From Aedes albopictus (lineage: Eukaryota > Arthropoda > Insecta > Diptera > Culicidae): 64,000 bases of DNA. The first letter of the stretch is position 1, and every line of letters starts with the position of its first letter. Location of the stretch: assembly GCF_035046485.1 (NCBI RefSeq), contig NC_085137.1, positions 500,422,536 through 500,486,535 on the forward strand, given 5' to 3'. Position numbers and translations under genes: made by a program. The notes beneath the pieces were generated by a model. It was not told where the DNA came from and searched no databases. It worked only from the letters and a program-made list of their open reading frames with translations. Below are positions 11,162-20,065 of the stretch, in pieces.

Positions 11162-11878
11162 AGAAATCGAATTTTCCACAGAGTTAATACCGAATTTTCA
11201 ACAAGTGCCGACATTTTGAAACAAACCACTGCAAAAGCGCCGCTGGGCGCGGGAGACGCACCGCCGGCAACCGAGCAGGTGGCGATGGTGGCTCATTCGC
11301 ATTTTCCCAGTGCGGCAGCGGATGGGAAGACAGCAACTGGGAATAATTATTTACTTCATCGGAGCTAACCCGGTCCCGCGTGAGTTGAAATTTCGACATC
11401 GGAGCTAGCATCTGCGATGAACAAATTCCCTCCTAAAGTTAACCACATTATGGTTTCGTGAAATCAAATTTAAACCGAACTCTCCTAGAAAGTGCCGACA
11501 TTTCAAAACCAACTTGAACGAATGCGTCGTGTGGAAATTAAATCGCGCTTTCTTGCATCTATGATAGATTTGATTTTGAATCTGCCAAAGTAGAGTGATA
11601 TTAAAGAATTAAATTAAATTAAAGTATCTATAAAGAGCATTAAAACCATCAATTTTCTTCAATTCATACAACATTTTAGGATTGAAGAATGAAAATGAAA
11701 ATCGTTGACCGGTGTTGCCAAATTACAATATAATTTTCCATCGCAATAATTTGATTAATTTACACTGATTTGGCCAAAGAGCCTTCAAGAAAATCGTATG
11801 AAACATAGTTTGTCAAAGATAATTTATAGATAATGAGCAGTCTACTTATTAGCAATAGTTTAATAATGTTTAATATTA

Positions 11879-12180
11879 TGTCGTTTTCGTTTTTGCGGTG
11901 GTGCTACACCGGTGTAGCACTTTTGCACTGAAAGTGTTCGTTTTTGAATTTCGTGCTACACCGGTGCAGCACTTTTTCTGCACCGCGCATGATAGTGTAG
12001 CACTCAAAAAATCGGGAGTGTAGCAGGTGCACACCGTGTCCACCAATCAGCGTTTGCAAAGTTGTCAATATTTTGGTGTTTATACACGCACACCAATGCA
12101 ACTGCACCGAAAATGTTCGTTTATACAGCGACAAGTGTAGCACGAAGCGGTGTAGTACCGCCGCAAAAACGAAAACGACA
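11879..12180. mobile_element. MITE with TTA duplication
   Basis: Termini TGTCGTTTTCGTTTTTGCGG and its inverse (ending at 12180), with GGTGTAGCAC words repeated inside. TTA is duplicated (11876-11878, 12181-12183). The same spacer in unit C (near 16263) and unit D lacks the element, which fixes the boundaries. A 3-bp TTA duplication suggests PIF/Harbinger-like mobilisation. Confidence 0.85.
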
Positions 12181-12266
12181 TTAAATAACTATTAACTTGT
12201 GCTACATCTCTTTGATTGCAGGTAAATCTGCATGGCATCACTGATTTTTACCCCTCTCTCGTCTAA

Positions 12267-12426
12267 CCAATCACGTGCGAGAGGGGAATCCAAATTTTTG
12301 CGGCGTATATAAGCTAACTGCTTCTTCTCATCTTCCATCAGTCTTCTTCGATGCCTCGACGAGAACGCATCAGCGGAGCGCGCTCGTGGAGTATAAATTT
12401 AAATCTTCTTCTCGTTTTCGCTCAGT
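12267..12426 (+). promoter_or_regulatory. Tandem TATA-TCAGT promoters, unit B
   Basis: CCAATCACGTG at 12267, TATATAA at 12306 with TCAGT at 12338; TATAAA at 12392 with TCAGT at 12422. Confidence 0.6.
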
Positions 12427-12685
12427 ATTCTTCTGTGCGTCATCGAGTGCGGTGGGATCGGCGAGAGCGCTTTTGCGTTTCGCTTTCCCATTCTTCTCCA
12501 CACTGTCGAGCGCGGCAGACGGACGGACGCTGCCAACCGAGCAGTAGCGGCGGCGGTGAAATCAAATCACCGCCAAATTTTCATCTTCGCTCCGCGCGTG
12601 ATTTGCATCGGAGTCAGCACCATCGTCGAAGCAACTGATCTCCAGGATTTCAAGCAGATTTGATTTTGCGAAATCAAATTTAAAC

Positions 12686-12701
12686 AGTCCTTCTAAGGGC
12701 T
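12686..12701 (+). terminator. Histone-type 3' stem-loop, unit B first
   Basis: AGTCCTTCTAAGGGCT, identical to that of unit A. Confidence 0.55.
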
Positions 12702-13018
12702 AGAAATCGAATTTTCCACAGGAGTTAATACTAAATTTTCCTAGCAAGTGCCGACATTTTGAAACAAACCACTGCAAAAGCGCCGCTGGGCGCGGGAGAC
12801 GCACCGCCGGCAACCGAGCAGGTGGCGATGGTGGCTCATTCGCATTTTCCCAGTGCGGCAGCGGATGGGAAGACAGCAACTGCGAATAATTATTTACTTC
12901 ATCGGAGCTAACCCGGTCCCGCGTGAATTAAAATTTCGACATCGGAGCCAGCACCATCGTCGAACAAATCTCTTCTGCAAGTTGATCACATTTTGATATC
13001 GCGAAATCAAATTTAAAC

Positions 13019-13034
13019 AGCCCTTGTGAGGGCT
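13019..13034 (+). terminator. Histone-type 3' stem-loop, unit B second
   Basis: AGCCCTTGTGAGGGCT: perfect six-base stem with a four-base loop, flanked by AAAC and ACAA, close to the canonical histone context. Confidence 0.6.
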
Positions 13035-13162
13035 ACAATTCTGAATTTTCTGCAAGAGTTATTACCTAATTCTCCTAGAATTAGGTGTCGACATTTCGAA
13101 ACCAACTACTACGAAGGCACCGTGCGGAAATTAATGATTAACTCTTAAGTGAAATCTCTATC

Positions 13163-13423
13163 TTCTTCTTCTTTATGGCACGACGTCCCCACTGGGACTT
13201 GGCCTGCCTCGCTTCAACTTAGTGTTCTTTGAGCACTTCCGCAGTTATTAATTGAAGGGCTTTCTTTGCCTGTCATCGCATGAATTTGTATATTGTGAGG
13301 CAAGTACAATGATACACCATGCCCAGGGAGTCGAGAAAGTTTCCCCGATCGGAACGGGAATCGAACCCGCTGTCTCCGGATTGGCGATCCATAGCCTTAA
13401 CCACTAGGCTAACTGGAGACCCC
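13163..13423 (-). mobile_element. tRNA-derived SINE (Feilai-like)
   Basis: On the minus strand it begins with a tRNA-like head carrying box A (TAGCCTAGTGG) and box B (GGTTCGATTCC) and ends in an AAGAAG-type tail. A perfect 12-bp duplication GAAATCTCTATC flanks it (13151-13162, 13424-13435). The family name is by resemblance; the tRNA-SINE class is clear. Confidence 0.8.
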
Positions 13424-13438
13424 GAAATCTCTATCGGT

Positions 13439-13454
13439 AGTTCTGAAAAGGACT
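13439..13454 (-). terminator. Histone-type 3' stem-loop of H1 relic
   Basis: On the minus strand AGTCCTTTTCAGAACT with the canonical TTTC loop and one stem mismatch. It lies just past a TAA stop of an H1-like tail. Confidence 0.65.
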
Positions 13455-13645
13455 GAATGGTTAATTGGTAGTAGACTTGGCATCAGTTTTGGAAAATTGA
13501 TGTCCATTGCTTTCCTCTTGCCGATCGGATTCTAACTAACTCTTCTGCCTATTCACCAACCAATGTGCCCTTCTTGCCGAATGCCGTTCTTCAGGCTCTT
13601 CTTGACGAACCGTGCTAGTATCGCGTTTATAGTTGTTATATGTAG
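13455..13645 (-). pseudogene. Histone H1 remnant 1
   Basis: The minus strand encodes ILARFVKKSLKNGI, matching the last helix of the linker-histone globular domain. In the next frame comes EKGT, and the segment ends with SKTDAKSTTN and TAA, an H1-like Lys/Ala/Ser tail. The globular domain start and most of the tail are deleted. It is followed immediately by a histone stem-loop on the same strand, and the promoter-bearing units run on the opposite strand, as in a histone repeat. I infer H1 from motif and context; a profile search with the linker-histone domain would test it. Confidence 0.6.
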
Positions 13646-13767
13646 TGAAATCCAATTTGAACAGTTACCGAATTGAAAACACGTAAATTCCAACATTTCA
13701 AAACCTACTAGTACAAAGCCGCCGTGCAGAAATTAATGATTAACTCTTGAGAGAAATTTCTATCGGT

Positions 13768-13783
13768 AGTCCTGAAAAGGACT
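13768..13783 (-). terminator. Perfect histone 3' stem-loop
   Basis: On the minus strand AGTCCTTTTCAGGACT: perfect six-base stem and TTTC loop, the arthropod histone consensus. Confidence 0.75.
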
Positions 13784-13850
13784 GAATGGTAAATTGGTAG
13801 AGGACTTGGCAGCAGTCTTGTGAAATTTACGGCCATGGCAAAATTGTTTG
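13784..13850 (-). pseudogene. Histone H1 C-terminal remnant 2
   Basis: The minus strand reads KTAAKSSTN just before the perfect stem-loop, parallel to the tail of remnant 1, with the stop changed to TTA. Only the tail is left. Confidence 0.5.
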
Positions 13851-14875
13851 AAATGCTTATGGAAGGAGTAAGGAACATGAAAGAGTAATTTGCAGCAACA
13901 AACCTCCGTCGTAAGGAACATATCGTCCCCTTAATGCTAGAACTAGGTAACTCGAAATTTGGCGTTTTTTAGTTGAACATACCATTGTATCGAGCTTTTT
14001 GAGCTCTATAATATATCCGAAGACCAATGAAATACGATTATAAATGAAGAAAATATTCCCCATTTTCAAAACTAGGTATCTCAGTGTAGAATACAAGAAC
14101 TGAGTGCTATAACTAGGTAACTAAGAAAACTTCAAGGGTATAACCCTAGGGGTTGTACGAAAGGGTGACGTAGGACCACGATGACTTGGATTCAGTAGTG
14201 TGATGATTCTTGTAGAAGGGATATTATATCCTAGAATTGCATATCGTCCCCTTAATGCTAGAACTAGGTAACTCGAAAATCATAGTTTCGAGAAAAATGA
14301 CTTGGAAAATTTTACAATTTTTCATACAGCTGTTCCAAAGGTATGGAGCCTCTAAAATAATTATTTTTAGCATTGATTGGTTATTCAGCTTCTACTCTTT
14401 CTGCTATAAGAAAAAGTTTTGAACTATTTTGGTTTAAACCTTTGATAAAACCAATAAATGGTTGAAAAATTATCGAGTTACCTAATTATAGCACTCAAAA
14501 TACAACATAAATAATGGAGGAGATGTTCTGAGATACCTAGTTTTTACCACTATTGATATCATTCTTTTCAGTTTTCTTGTTGCAGTATGCAAATTTGAAA
14601 GGGTTTGCATATTGAAATTAACGTGTAGTTACTGAATTTGTTAGGATACCTGCTATATCTCCACATAACACCTCAAAATGTTCATAAAATAATCGTCTAC
14701 GAACAATCACAGTTTTTGGCTAAATCAATACAAGTAAAATATTTGAAGTTGTTAGGCCTAATATGAGAAAACAGTAGTAGATTTTCAATCTACTAACAGA
14801 AGAATGACCAGTAACATTTTCACGTCCAAGCGTCCGATAGCTTTTAACCTGTGCGGTTGGAAAAAGATATGTTTT
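13851..14875. repeat. Inter-unit spacer with duplicated words
   Basis: A 40-bp segment starting CATATCGTCCCCTTAATGC occurs at about 13918 and again at 14240. ACTAGGTA(A/T)CTC words recur at 13944, 14074, 14115 and 14265. The piece 14134-14247 has an inverted counterpart at 21250-21372. No gene seen. Confidence 0.5.
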
Positions 14876-15120
14876 GACGTAGGACTACGTCTTTATTTTC
14901 TATACCGGGGTACACTTTGCAAAAACCAAAAATCGAGCATGTAACGAAATTATGAAAGATTTCAAACGTTAATAACTCAAAAAGTAAACGATGGATTTTT
15001 CGGATTATAGCTCGAATCGATAGGAAAACTGCACAACAATTTTCTACAATACTTGAAAGTTACTATTTTCAATCATAAACTATTGAAAAATTGAAAATTG
15101 TTGACCCTTCTTTTCACTGA

Positions 15121-15279
15121 CCAATCACGTGCAAGCAGAATTTTGGATTTTTCCTTGCGGTATAAAAGCATTCTGCTTCTTCTCATCTTCCATCAGTCTT
15201 CTTCGATGCTTCGACGAGAGCGCATCAGCGGAGCGCCCGTGGAGTATAAATTAAAATCTTCTTCTCCTTTTCGCTCAGT
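15121..15279 (+). promoter_or_regulatory. Tandem TATA-TCAGT promoters, unit C
   Basis: CCAATCACGTG at 15121, TATAAAAG at 15161 with TCAGT at 15193; TATAAA at 15245 with TCAGT at 15275. Confidence 0.6.
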
Positions 15280-15496
15280 GTTCTTCCGTGCGTCGTCGAG
15301 TGCGGAGGGTCGGCGAGAGCGCTTTTGCGTCGAGCGCGGCAGACGGACAGACGCTGCCAACCGAGCAGTAGCGGCGGCGGTGAAATCAAATTTTCATCAT
15401 CGGAGCGTGCGTCATTTGCACTTGCAACAACGGAGCCAGCACCATCGTCGAAGAAAGTGATCAAGCAGATTTGATTTTGCGAAATCAAATTTAAAC

Positions 15497-15512
15497 AGTC
15501 CTTCTAAGGGCT
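15497..15512 (+). terminator. Histone-type 3' stem-loop, unit C first
   Basis: AGTCCTTCTAAGGGCT, same as units A and B. Confidence 0.55.
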
Positions 15513-15828
15513 AGAAATCGAATTTTCCACAGGAGTTAATACCGAATTTTCAACAAGTGCCGACATTTTGAAACAAACCACTGCAAAAGCGCCACTGGGC
15601 GCGGTAGACGCACCGCCGGCAACTGAGCAGGTGGCGATGGTGACTCATTCACATTTTCCCGGTGCGGTAGCGGATGGGTAAGACAGCAACTGGGAATAAT
15701 TATTTACTTCATCGGAGCTAACCCGGTCCCGCGTGAGTTGAAATTTCGACATCGGAGCCAGCATCTGCGATGAACAAATTCCTTCCTAAAGTTGACCACA
15801 TTATGGTTTCGTGAAATCAAATTTAAAC

Positions 15829-15844
15829 AGTCCTTGTAAGGGGT
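15829..15844 (+). terminator. Histone-type 3' stem-loop, unit C second
   Basis: AGTCCTTGTAAGGGGT, a weakened stem followed by ACAA; equivalent in position to 13019-13034. Confidence 0.45.
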
Positions 15845-16378
15845 ACAATTCTGAATTTTCTGCAAGAGTTGTTACCGAATTTTCCTAGAAAGTGCCGACA
15901 TTTCAAAACCAACTTGTACGAAGGCGTCGTGTGGAAATTAATTCGCGATTTCTCGCATCTATGATAGATTTTAAATTGAATCTGCCCAAGCTGAGTGATA
16001 TTAAATAATTAAAATAAATAAAATTATATAAAGAGCATTAAAAATCATCAACTTTCTTCAACTCATAGAACATTTAGGATTGAATAATGAAAATCGTTGA
16101 CCGGTGTTGCCAAATTTCAATATAATATTCTATCGCAATAATTTGATTAATTTACACTGATTTGGCCAATAAGCCTTCAAGAAAATCATATGAAACATAG
16201 ATTGTCAAAGATAATTTATAGATAATGAGCAGTCTACTTATTAGCAATAGTTTAATAATGTTTAATATTAAATAACTATTAACTTGTGCTACATCTCTTT
16301 GATTGCAGGTAAATCTGCATGTCATCACTGATTTTTACCCCTCTCTCGTCTAGCCATTCACGTGCGAAAGGGGAATCC

Positions 16379-17672
16379 AGTAGTAGTAGTAGTAAAATCC
16401 TTCTTTATTTTTCAATTTTTGTTCAGTACAATTATTTTACATAGTGATTGTTTTGCCCTTGGGCACTTCAGCTCTAGTTTAGTTGTTATTGTGTGTTACA
16501 ATGATTGATGTATGCTCATGTTATCAACGTTTTTGTTCTGCCCAGGTTGGCTTTTGTTGTTTTTAATTTGTTAATTTTTGTATCCTACCTAACTACTTAT
16601 TTTATGCTAAGAAGGCCAGCTGTGGTGGGCTGGCGTTTGAATTGAATTGACCAGATCTGCTCTAGAAGCCATTTTCGATAACGAAGAGGCCCAGAGCATT
16701 GATCTGGTCGATTCTGGTCTTGCAGCTACGTAGACGAGCCACAAGTTGTTGGAAGATTGGCACCAGCTGTGCCGGGGTGTAGAGCGGCGCAGCATCCTCG
16801 GGAGGGAGCGGCTGGCTCATTTGCTGACGCTGGAATCCAGGTGGAGAGTTGGACCAACAGTTGAAGGTAGCTTCAGACGGTGCTTTTCTGTTGGTTGGAG
16901 TTTCGGTGGGAATCACATTCCGTGGGAACAGTTCCGGCCAGTTTTCCGTGTTCAACGCCGGGGGGCCCCTGCGCTGCGGTTGGTGCTTGGTGCTTGCATG
17001 CTTTCGTATTTGCACGAACTCGTGCCGTTTCGGACATTCCTTTGCCGTCGCCTGGTGCTTGTCCCCACAGTTTGCACACTTGGGTTCAATGGTTTCGATG
17101 TGATAGCAGTTCGATGTGCTATGGCCTTCGCCGCATACGGTGCAACGGGGAGCCATGTAGCAGTTGCGGGTTCCGTGGCCGAATTGTTGGCAGTTCATGC
17201 ACTGCGTGACGTCGCGGTGCTTCGGTTTGTACCGCTCCCATTCCACTGCGGTACTGTTGATGATGTTTGTGGCCTTTAGGTCCTTCATCGAGATGGAGCC
17301 ACGCTGGATGTGCACCAGATAGAGCTGGTCGCGGTACTTCTTCGACTTGTCCAGTCGACTGATTTTGTGGATTTTGGTGGGCTTCAGACCATAGTCCACC
17401 AGATCGTTCTCTAGTTGCTCCACACTCATGTCGTCGAGCCCACGTAGTATCACCTTGAGTGGCTTGTCACTGGGAACGTCGTGAGTGAAATACTCATGCT
17501 TTCCCTTTTTCAGGGCGTCGATGGCCCGGTAGTAGTGTGGCTTTGAGTCCGTCATGATTTTGACCCCGTCAGCGCAGAGCCGAAGTGTGCACTTAAGTGT
17601 GCCTTTAGCGATGCGCTCTCGCAGCATGGTTCGCAATTCAGGTGGGTTTCCCTTGACGAATATGGGCGGACA
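16379..17672 (-). mobile_element. Jockey-type LINE lacking ORF2
   Basis: On the minus strand: ORF1 (see 16662-17672), then about 280 bp of 3' UTR ending with AATAAA and a TAC-repeat tail (plus-strand TAGTAGTAGTAG at 16379). There is no reverse-transcriptase ORF between ORF1 and the 3' end. It is 5'-truncated and sits exactly between the broken promoter of unit C and the start of unit D, with no target duplication, so a rearrangement followed or accompanied insertion. Confidence 0.7.
16662..17672 (-). CDS. Gag-like ORF1 protein of Jockey LINE (partial)
   Basis: The frame is open from 17672 (beginning PPIFVKGNPPELRTML, no start seen) to a stop at 16662; an internal Met is at 17636. Order: an upstream RNA-binding-like region, a PRE_C2HC-type segment (about residues 55-120 from that Met), then three zinc knuckles beginning CMNCQQFGH, CTVCGEGH and CANCGDKH. 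The tail is Pro/Gln-rich, with a typical C-terminus (KTRIDQINALGLFVI). Such proteins bind LINE RNA and help its reverse transcription. The normal ORF2 is missing, so the copy could only move in trans. Confidence 0.8.
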   Translation of the reverse strand, partial: CPPIFVKGNPPELRTMLRERIAKGTLKCTLRLCADGVKIMTDSKPHYYRAIDALKKGKHEYFTHDVPSDKPLKVILRGLDDMSVEQLENDLVDYGLKPTKIHKISRLDKSKKYRDQLYLVHIQRGSISMKDLKATNIINSTAVEWERYKPKHRDVTQCMNCQQFGHGTRNCYMAPRCTVCGEGHSTSNCYHIETIEPKCANCGDKHQATAKECPKRHEFVQIRKHASTKHQPQRRGPPALNTENWPELFPRNVIPTETPTNRKAPSEATFNCWSNSPPGFQRQQMSQPLPPEDAAPLYTPAQLVPIFQQLVARLRSCKTRIDQINALGLFVIENGF

Positions 17673-17923
17673 TTTTTTGACGTAGGACTACGTCTTTAAT
17701 TTCTATACCGGGGTACACTTTGCAAAATCGAAAAATCAAGCATGTAACGAAATTATGAAAGATTTCAAACGTTAATAACTCAAAAAGTAATCGATGGATT
17801 TTTCGGATTATAGCTCGAATCGATGGGAAAACTCCACAACAATTTTCTACAATACTCGAATATTACTATTTTCAATCCTAAACTATTGAAAAATTGAAAA
17901 TTGTTGACCCATCTTTTCACTAA

Positions 17924-18082
17924 CCAATCACGTGCAAGCACATTTTTGGAATTTTCCTTGCGGTATAAAAGCATTCTGCTTCTTCTCATCTTCCATCAGT
18001 CTTCTTCGACGCGTCGAGGAGAACGCATCAGCGGAGCGCTCGTGGAGTATAAATTATAATCTTCTTTTCGCTTTCGCTCAGT
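17924..18082 (+). promoter_or_regulatory. Tandem TATA-TCAGT promoters, unit D
   Basis: CCAATCACGTG at 17924, TATAAAA at 17964 with TCAGT at 17996; TATAAA at 18048 with TCAGT at 18078. Confidence 0.6.
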
Positions 18083-18315
18083 GTTCTTCCGTGCGTCGTC
18101 GAGTGCGGTGGGGTGGGCGAGCGTTTCGCTTTCTCATTCTTCATCACACTGTCGAGCGCGGCAGACGGACGGTCCGGGGACGCTGCCAACCGAGCAGTAG
18201 CGGCGGCGGTGAAATCAAGCCACCAAATTTTCATCATCGGAGCCAGCACCATCATCGAAGCAAGTCATCTCCCAAGATTTCAAGCAGATTTGATTTTGCG
18301 AAATCAAATTAAAAC

Positions 18316-18331
18316 AGTCCTTCTAAGGGCT
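18316..18331 (+). terminator. Histone-type 3' stem-loop, unit D
   Basis: AGTCCTTCTAAGGGCT. Confidence 0.55.
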
Positions 18332-19064
18332 AGCAATCGAATTTTCCACAGGAGTTGATACCGAATGTTCAACAAGTGCCGACATTTTCAAACAAACAAC
18401 TGCAAAAGCGCCGCTGGGCGCGGTAGACGCACCGCCGGCAACCGAGCAGGTGGCGGTGGCTCATTCGCATTTTCCCAGTGCGGTAGCGGATGGGAAGATA
18501 GCAACTCGGGAATAATTATTTACTTCATCATCGGAGCTAACCCGGTCCCGCGTGAGTTGCAATTTCGACAGGAGCCAGCATTTTCGATGAACAAATTTCT
18601 TCTGAAAGTTGACCCTGAAAGTGCCGACATTTCAAAACCAACTTGTACGAAGGCGTCGTGTGGAAATTAAATCGCGATTTCTCGCATCTGTGATAGATTT
18701 TAAATTTTATATTGAATCTGTCGAAGCTGAGTGATAATAAATAATTAAATTAAATTAAAAATCATAAATTTTCTTCAACTCAGAACATTTAGGATTGAAG
18801 AAATGAAAATCATTGACCGGTGTTGCCAAATTTCAATATAATTTTCCATCGCAATAATTTGAATTAATTTTAACTGATTTGGCCAATAATGGAAGTCTTA
18901 AAACCGTATGAAACATAGATAGTCAGAGATAATTTAGAATAATGCGCAGTCTACATATTTGAATTAGTTTAATAATGTTAAATAATTATTAACTTGTGCT
19001 ACATTTCTTTGAAAGGCAGGTAAATCTGCATGGCATCACTGATTTTGACCCCTCTCTCATCTAG

Positions 19065-19222
19065 CCAATCACGTGCGAGAGGGGAATCCAAATTTTTGCG
19101 GCGTATATAAGCTAACTGCTTCTTCTCATCTTCCATCAGTCTTCTTCGACGCGTCGAGGAGAACGCATCAGCGGAGCGCTCGTGGAGTATAAATTATATT
19201 CTTCTTCTCGCTTTCGCTCAGT
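19065..19222 (+). promoter_or_regulatory. Tandem TATA-TCAGT promoters, unit E
   Basis: CCAATCACGTG at 19065, TATATAA at 19104 with TCAGT at 19136; TATAAA at 19188 with TCAGT at 19218. Confidence 0.6.
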
Positions 19223-19487
19223 GTTCTTCCGTGCGTCGTCGAGTGCGGTGGGGTCGGCGAGAGCGCTTTTGCGTTTCGCTTGCCCATTCTTCACCACACT
19301 GTTGAGCGCGGAAGATGGTCGGTTGGACGGACGGACGGACACATCGCTACAAACCGAGCAGTAGCGGTGGTGCCGGTGGTGGTGAAATTTTCATCATCGG
19401 AGCGCGTCATTTGCACTTCCACCATCGTTGAAGCAAGTGATCTCCAAGATTTCGAGTAGATTTGATTTTGCGAAATCGAATTTAAAC

Positions 19488-19503
19488 AGTCCTTCTAAGG
19501 GCT
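19488..19503 (+). terminator. Histone-type 3' stem-loop, unit E
   Basis: AGTCCTTCTAAGGGCT followed by ATAAAT. Confidence 0.55.
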
Positions 19504-19789
19504 ATAAATCCAATTTTCCACAAGAGTTAATACCGAATTTTCCTAGCAAGTGCCAACATTTTAAAACAAACTACTGCCAAAGCGCCGCTGGGCGCGGTGG
19601 ACGCACCGCCGGCAATCAAACAGATGGCGGTGGTTCATTCGCATTTTCCCAGTGCAGTAGCGGATGGGTAAGACAGCAACTGGGAATAATTATTTACTTC
19701 ATCGAAGCTAACCCGGTTCCGCGTGAATTGAAATTTCGACATCGGAGCCAGCACCATCGTCGAACAAATCTCTTCAGCAATTGATGGTA

Positions 19790-20065
19790 TTGCCTTTCTT
19801 CTCGCCAGTCGGTTTCTAACTACTTTCTTCTTATTCTTCTACCTTTTGACCAACCAACGTGCCCTTCTCGCCGAACGCCGTTCTTCAGGCCCTTCTTGAC
19901 GAACCGTGCCAGTATAGCAGCAACAATAATATCGTTTACCGAAGAATGGGCCTCCGATTGCCCCAGTCCTTTGGAGGCCCACGGCCTCTTGGTCTTAGCA
20001 TGGGAGCAGCAACAGCAGCGGCATCGGCTTCACTTTGCCATTGGAAAACCAACATCTGAGTCAAC
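19790..20065 (-). pseudogene. Histone H1 remnant 3 (longest)
   Basis: The minus strand reads, from the N-terminal side, an Ala-rich start (ADAAAVAAP near 20010), a basic Pro/Arg segment (LRPRGRGPPK), a stop, then ILARFVKKGLKNGV and, one frame over, EKGTLV. This follows the order of histone H1: Ala/Pro/Lys tail, then the end of the winged-helix domain. The middle of the domain is deleted and frameshifts are present. The same core peptide occurs in remnant 1. Confidence 0.6.

Larger units (their letters stand above)
10496..11878 (+). repeat. Histone-cluster relic, unit A
   Basis: It starts at the palindrome GACGTAGGACTACGTC. Then follow a conserved AT-rich leader, promoter pair 10731-10889, a GC-rich body with no intact ORF, a histone-type stem-loop (11146-11161), a second GC-rich block from 11202 (AAGTGCCGACATTTTGAAAC) and an AT-rich spacer (11520-11878). 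Open frames at 10708-11163 and 10803-11027 are not histones and their frames are not shared by the other units. This is half of a repeat whose second half is unit B. Confidence 0.65.
12184..13150 (+). repeat. Histone-cluster relic, unit B
   Basis: Continues the unit A spacer, then a second promoter type (TATATAAGC instead of TATAAAAGC) and the same body, stem-loop 12686-12701, second GC block from about 12747, and a further stem-loop 13019-13034. The body is about 90% alike by eye to unit A downstream of the promoter. No intact ORF. Confidence 0.65.
14876..16378 (+). repeat. Histone-cluster relic, unit C
   Basis: Same left end (GACGTAGGACTACGTC) and order as unit A: leader, promoter pair, first stem-loop, GC block at about 15556, second stem-loop, spacer, then the start of a B-type promoter (CCATTCACGTG near 16355). 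It is cut at 16378 before its TATA box by an ORF1-only LINE. The body is shortened by about 50 bp near 15330. Confidence 0.65.
17679..19020 (+). repeat. Histone-cluster relic, unit D
   Basis: A-type unit starting at the same GACGTAGGACTACGTC word. It has a promoter pair, body, stem-loop, GC block from about 18374 and AT-rich spacer; the second stem-loop is lost. The body carries several short deletions relative to A. Confidence 0.65.
19021..19785 (+). repeat. Histone-cluster relic, unit E
   Basis: B-type unit continuing from unit D's spacer: promoter pair, body with an expanded GGAC tract near 19324, stem-loop and GC block from about 19547. It runs directly into antisense H1 remnant 3, the same order as unit B and H1 remnant 1. 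Confidence 0.65.

Noticed and set aside
10708..11163. 151-aa ORF over unit A (and 12351-12638, 15098-15460, 17932-18312)
   Set aside because: Frame and peptide are not kept between sister units; ORFs follow GC-rich leader DNA starting inside the promoter.
11202..11290. GC-rich block (AAAGCGCCGC ... GCACCGCCGGCAACC) as a histone H3 N-terminal remnant
   Set aside because: A few short words resemble H3 coding sequence, but no frame carries the H3 order convincingly. It may be worth a profile search but is not called.
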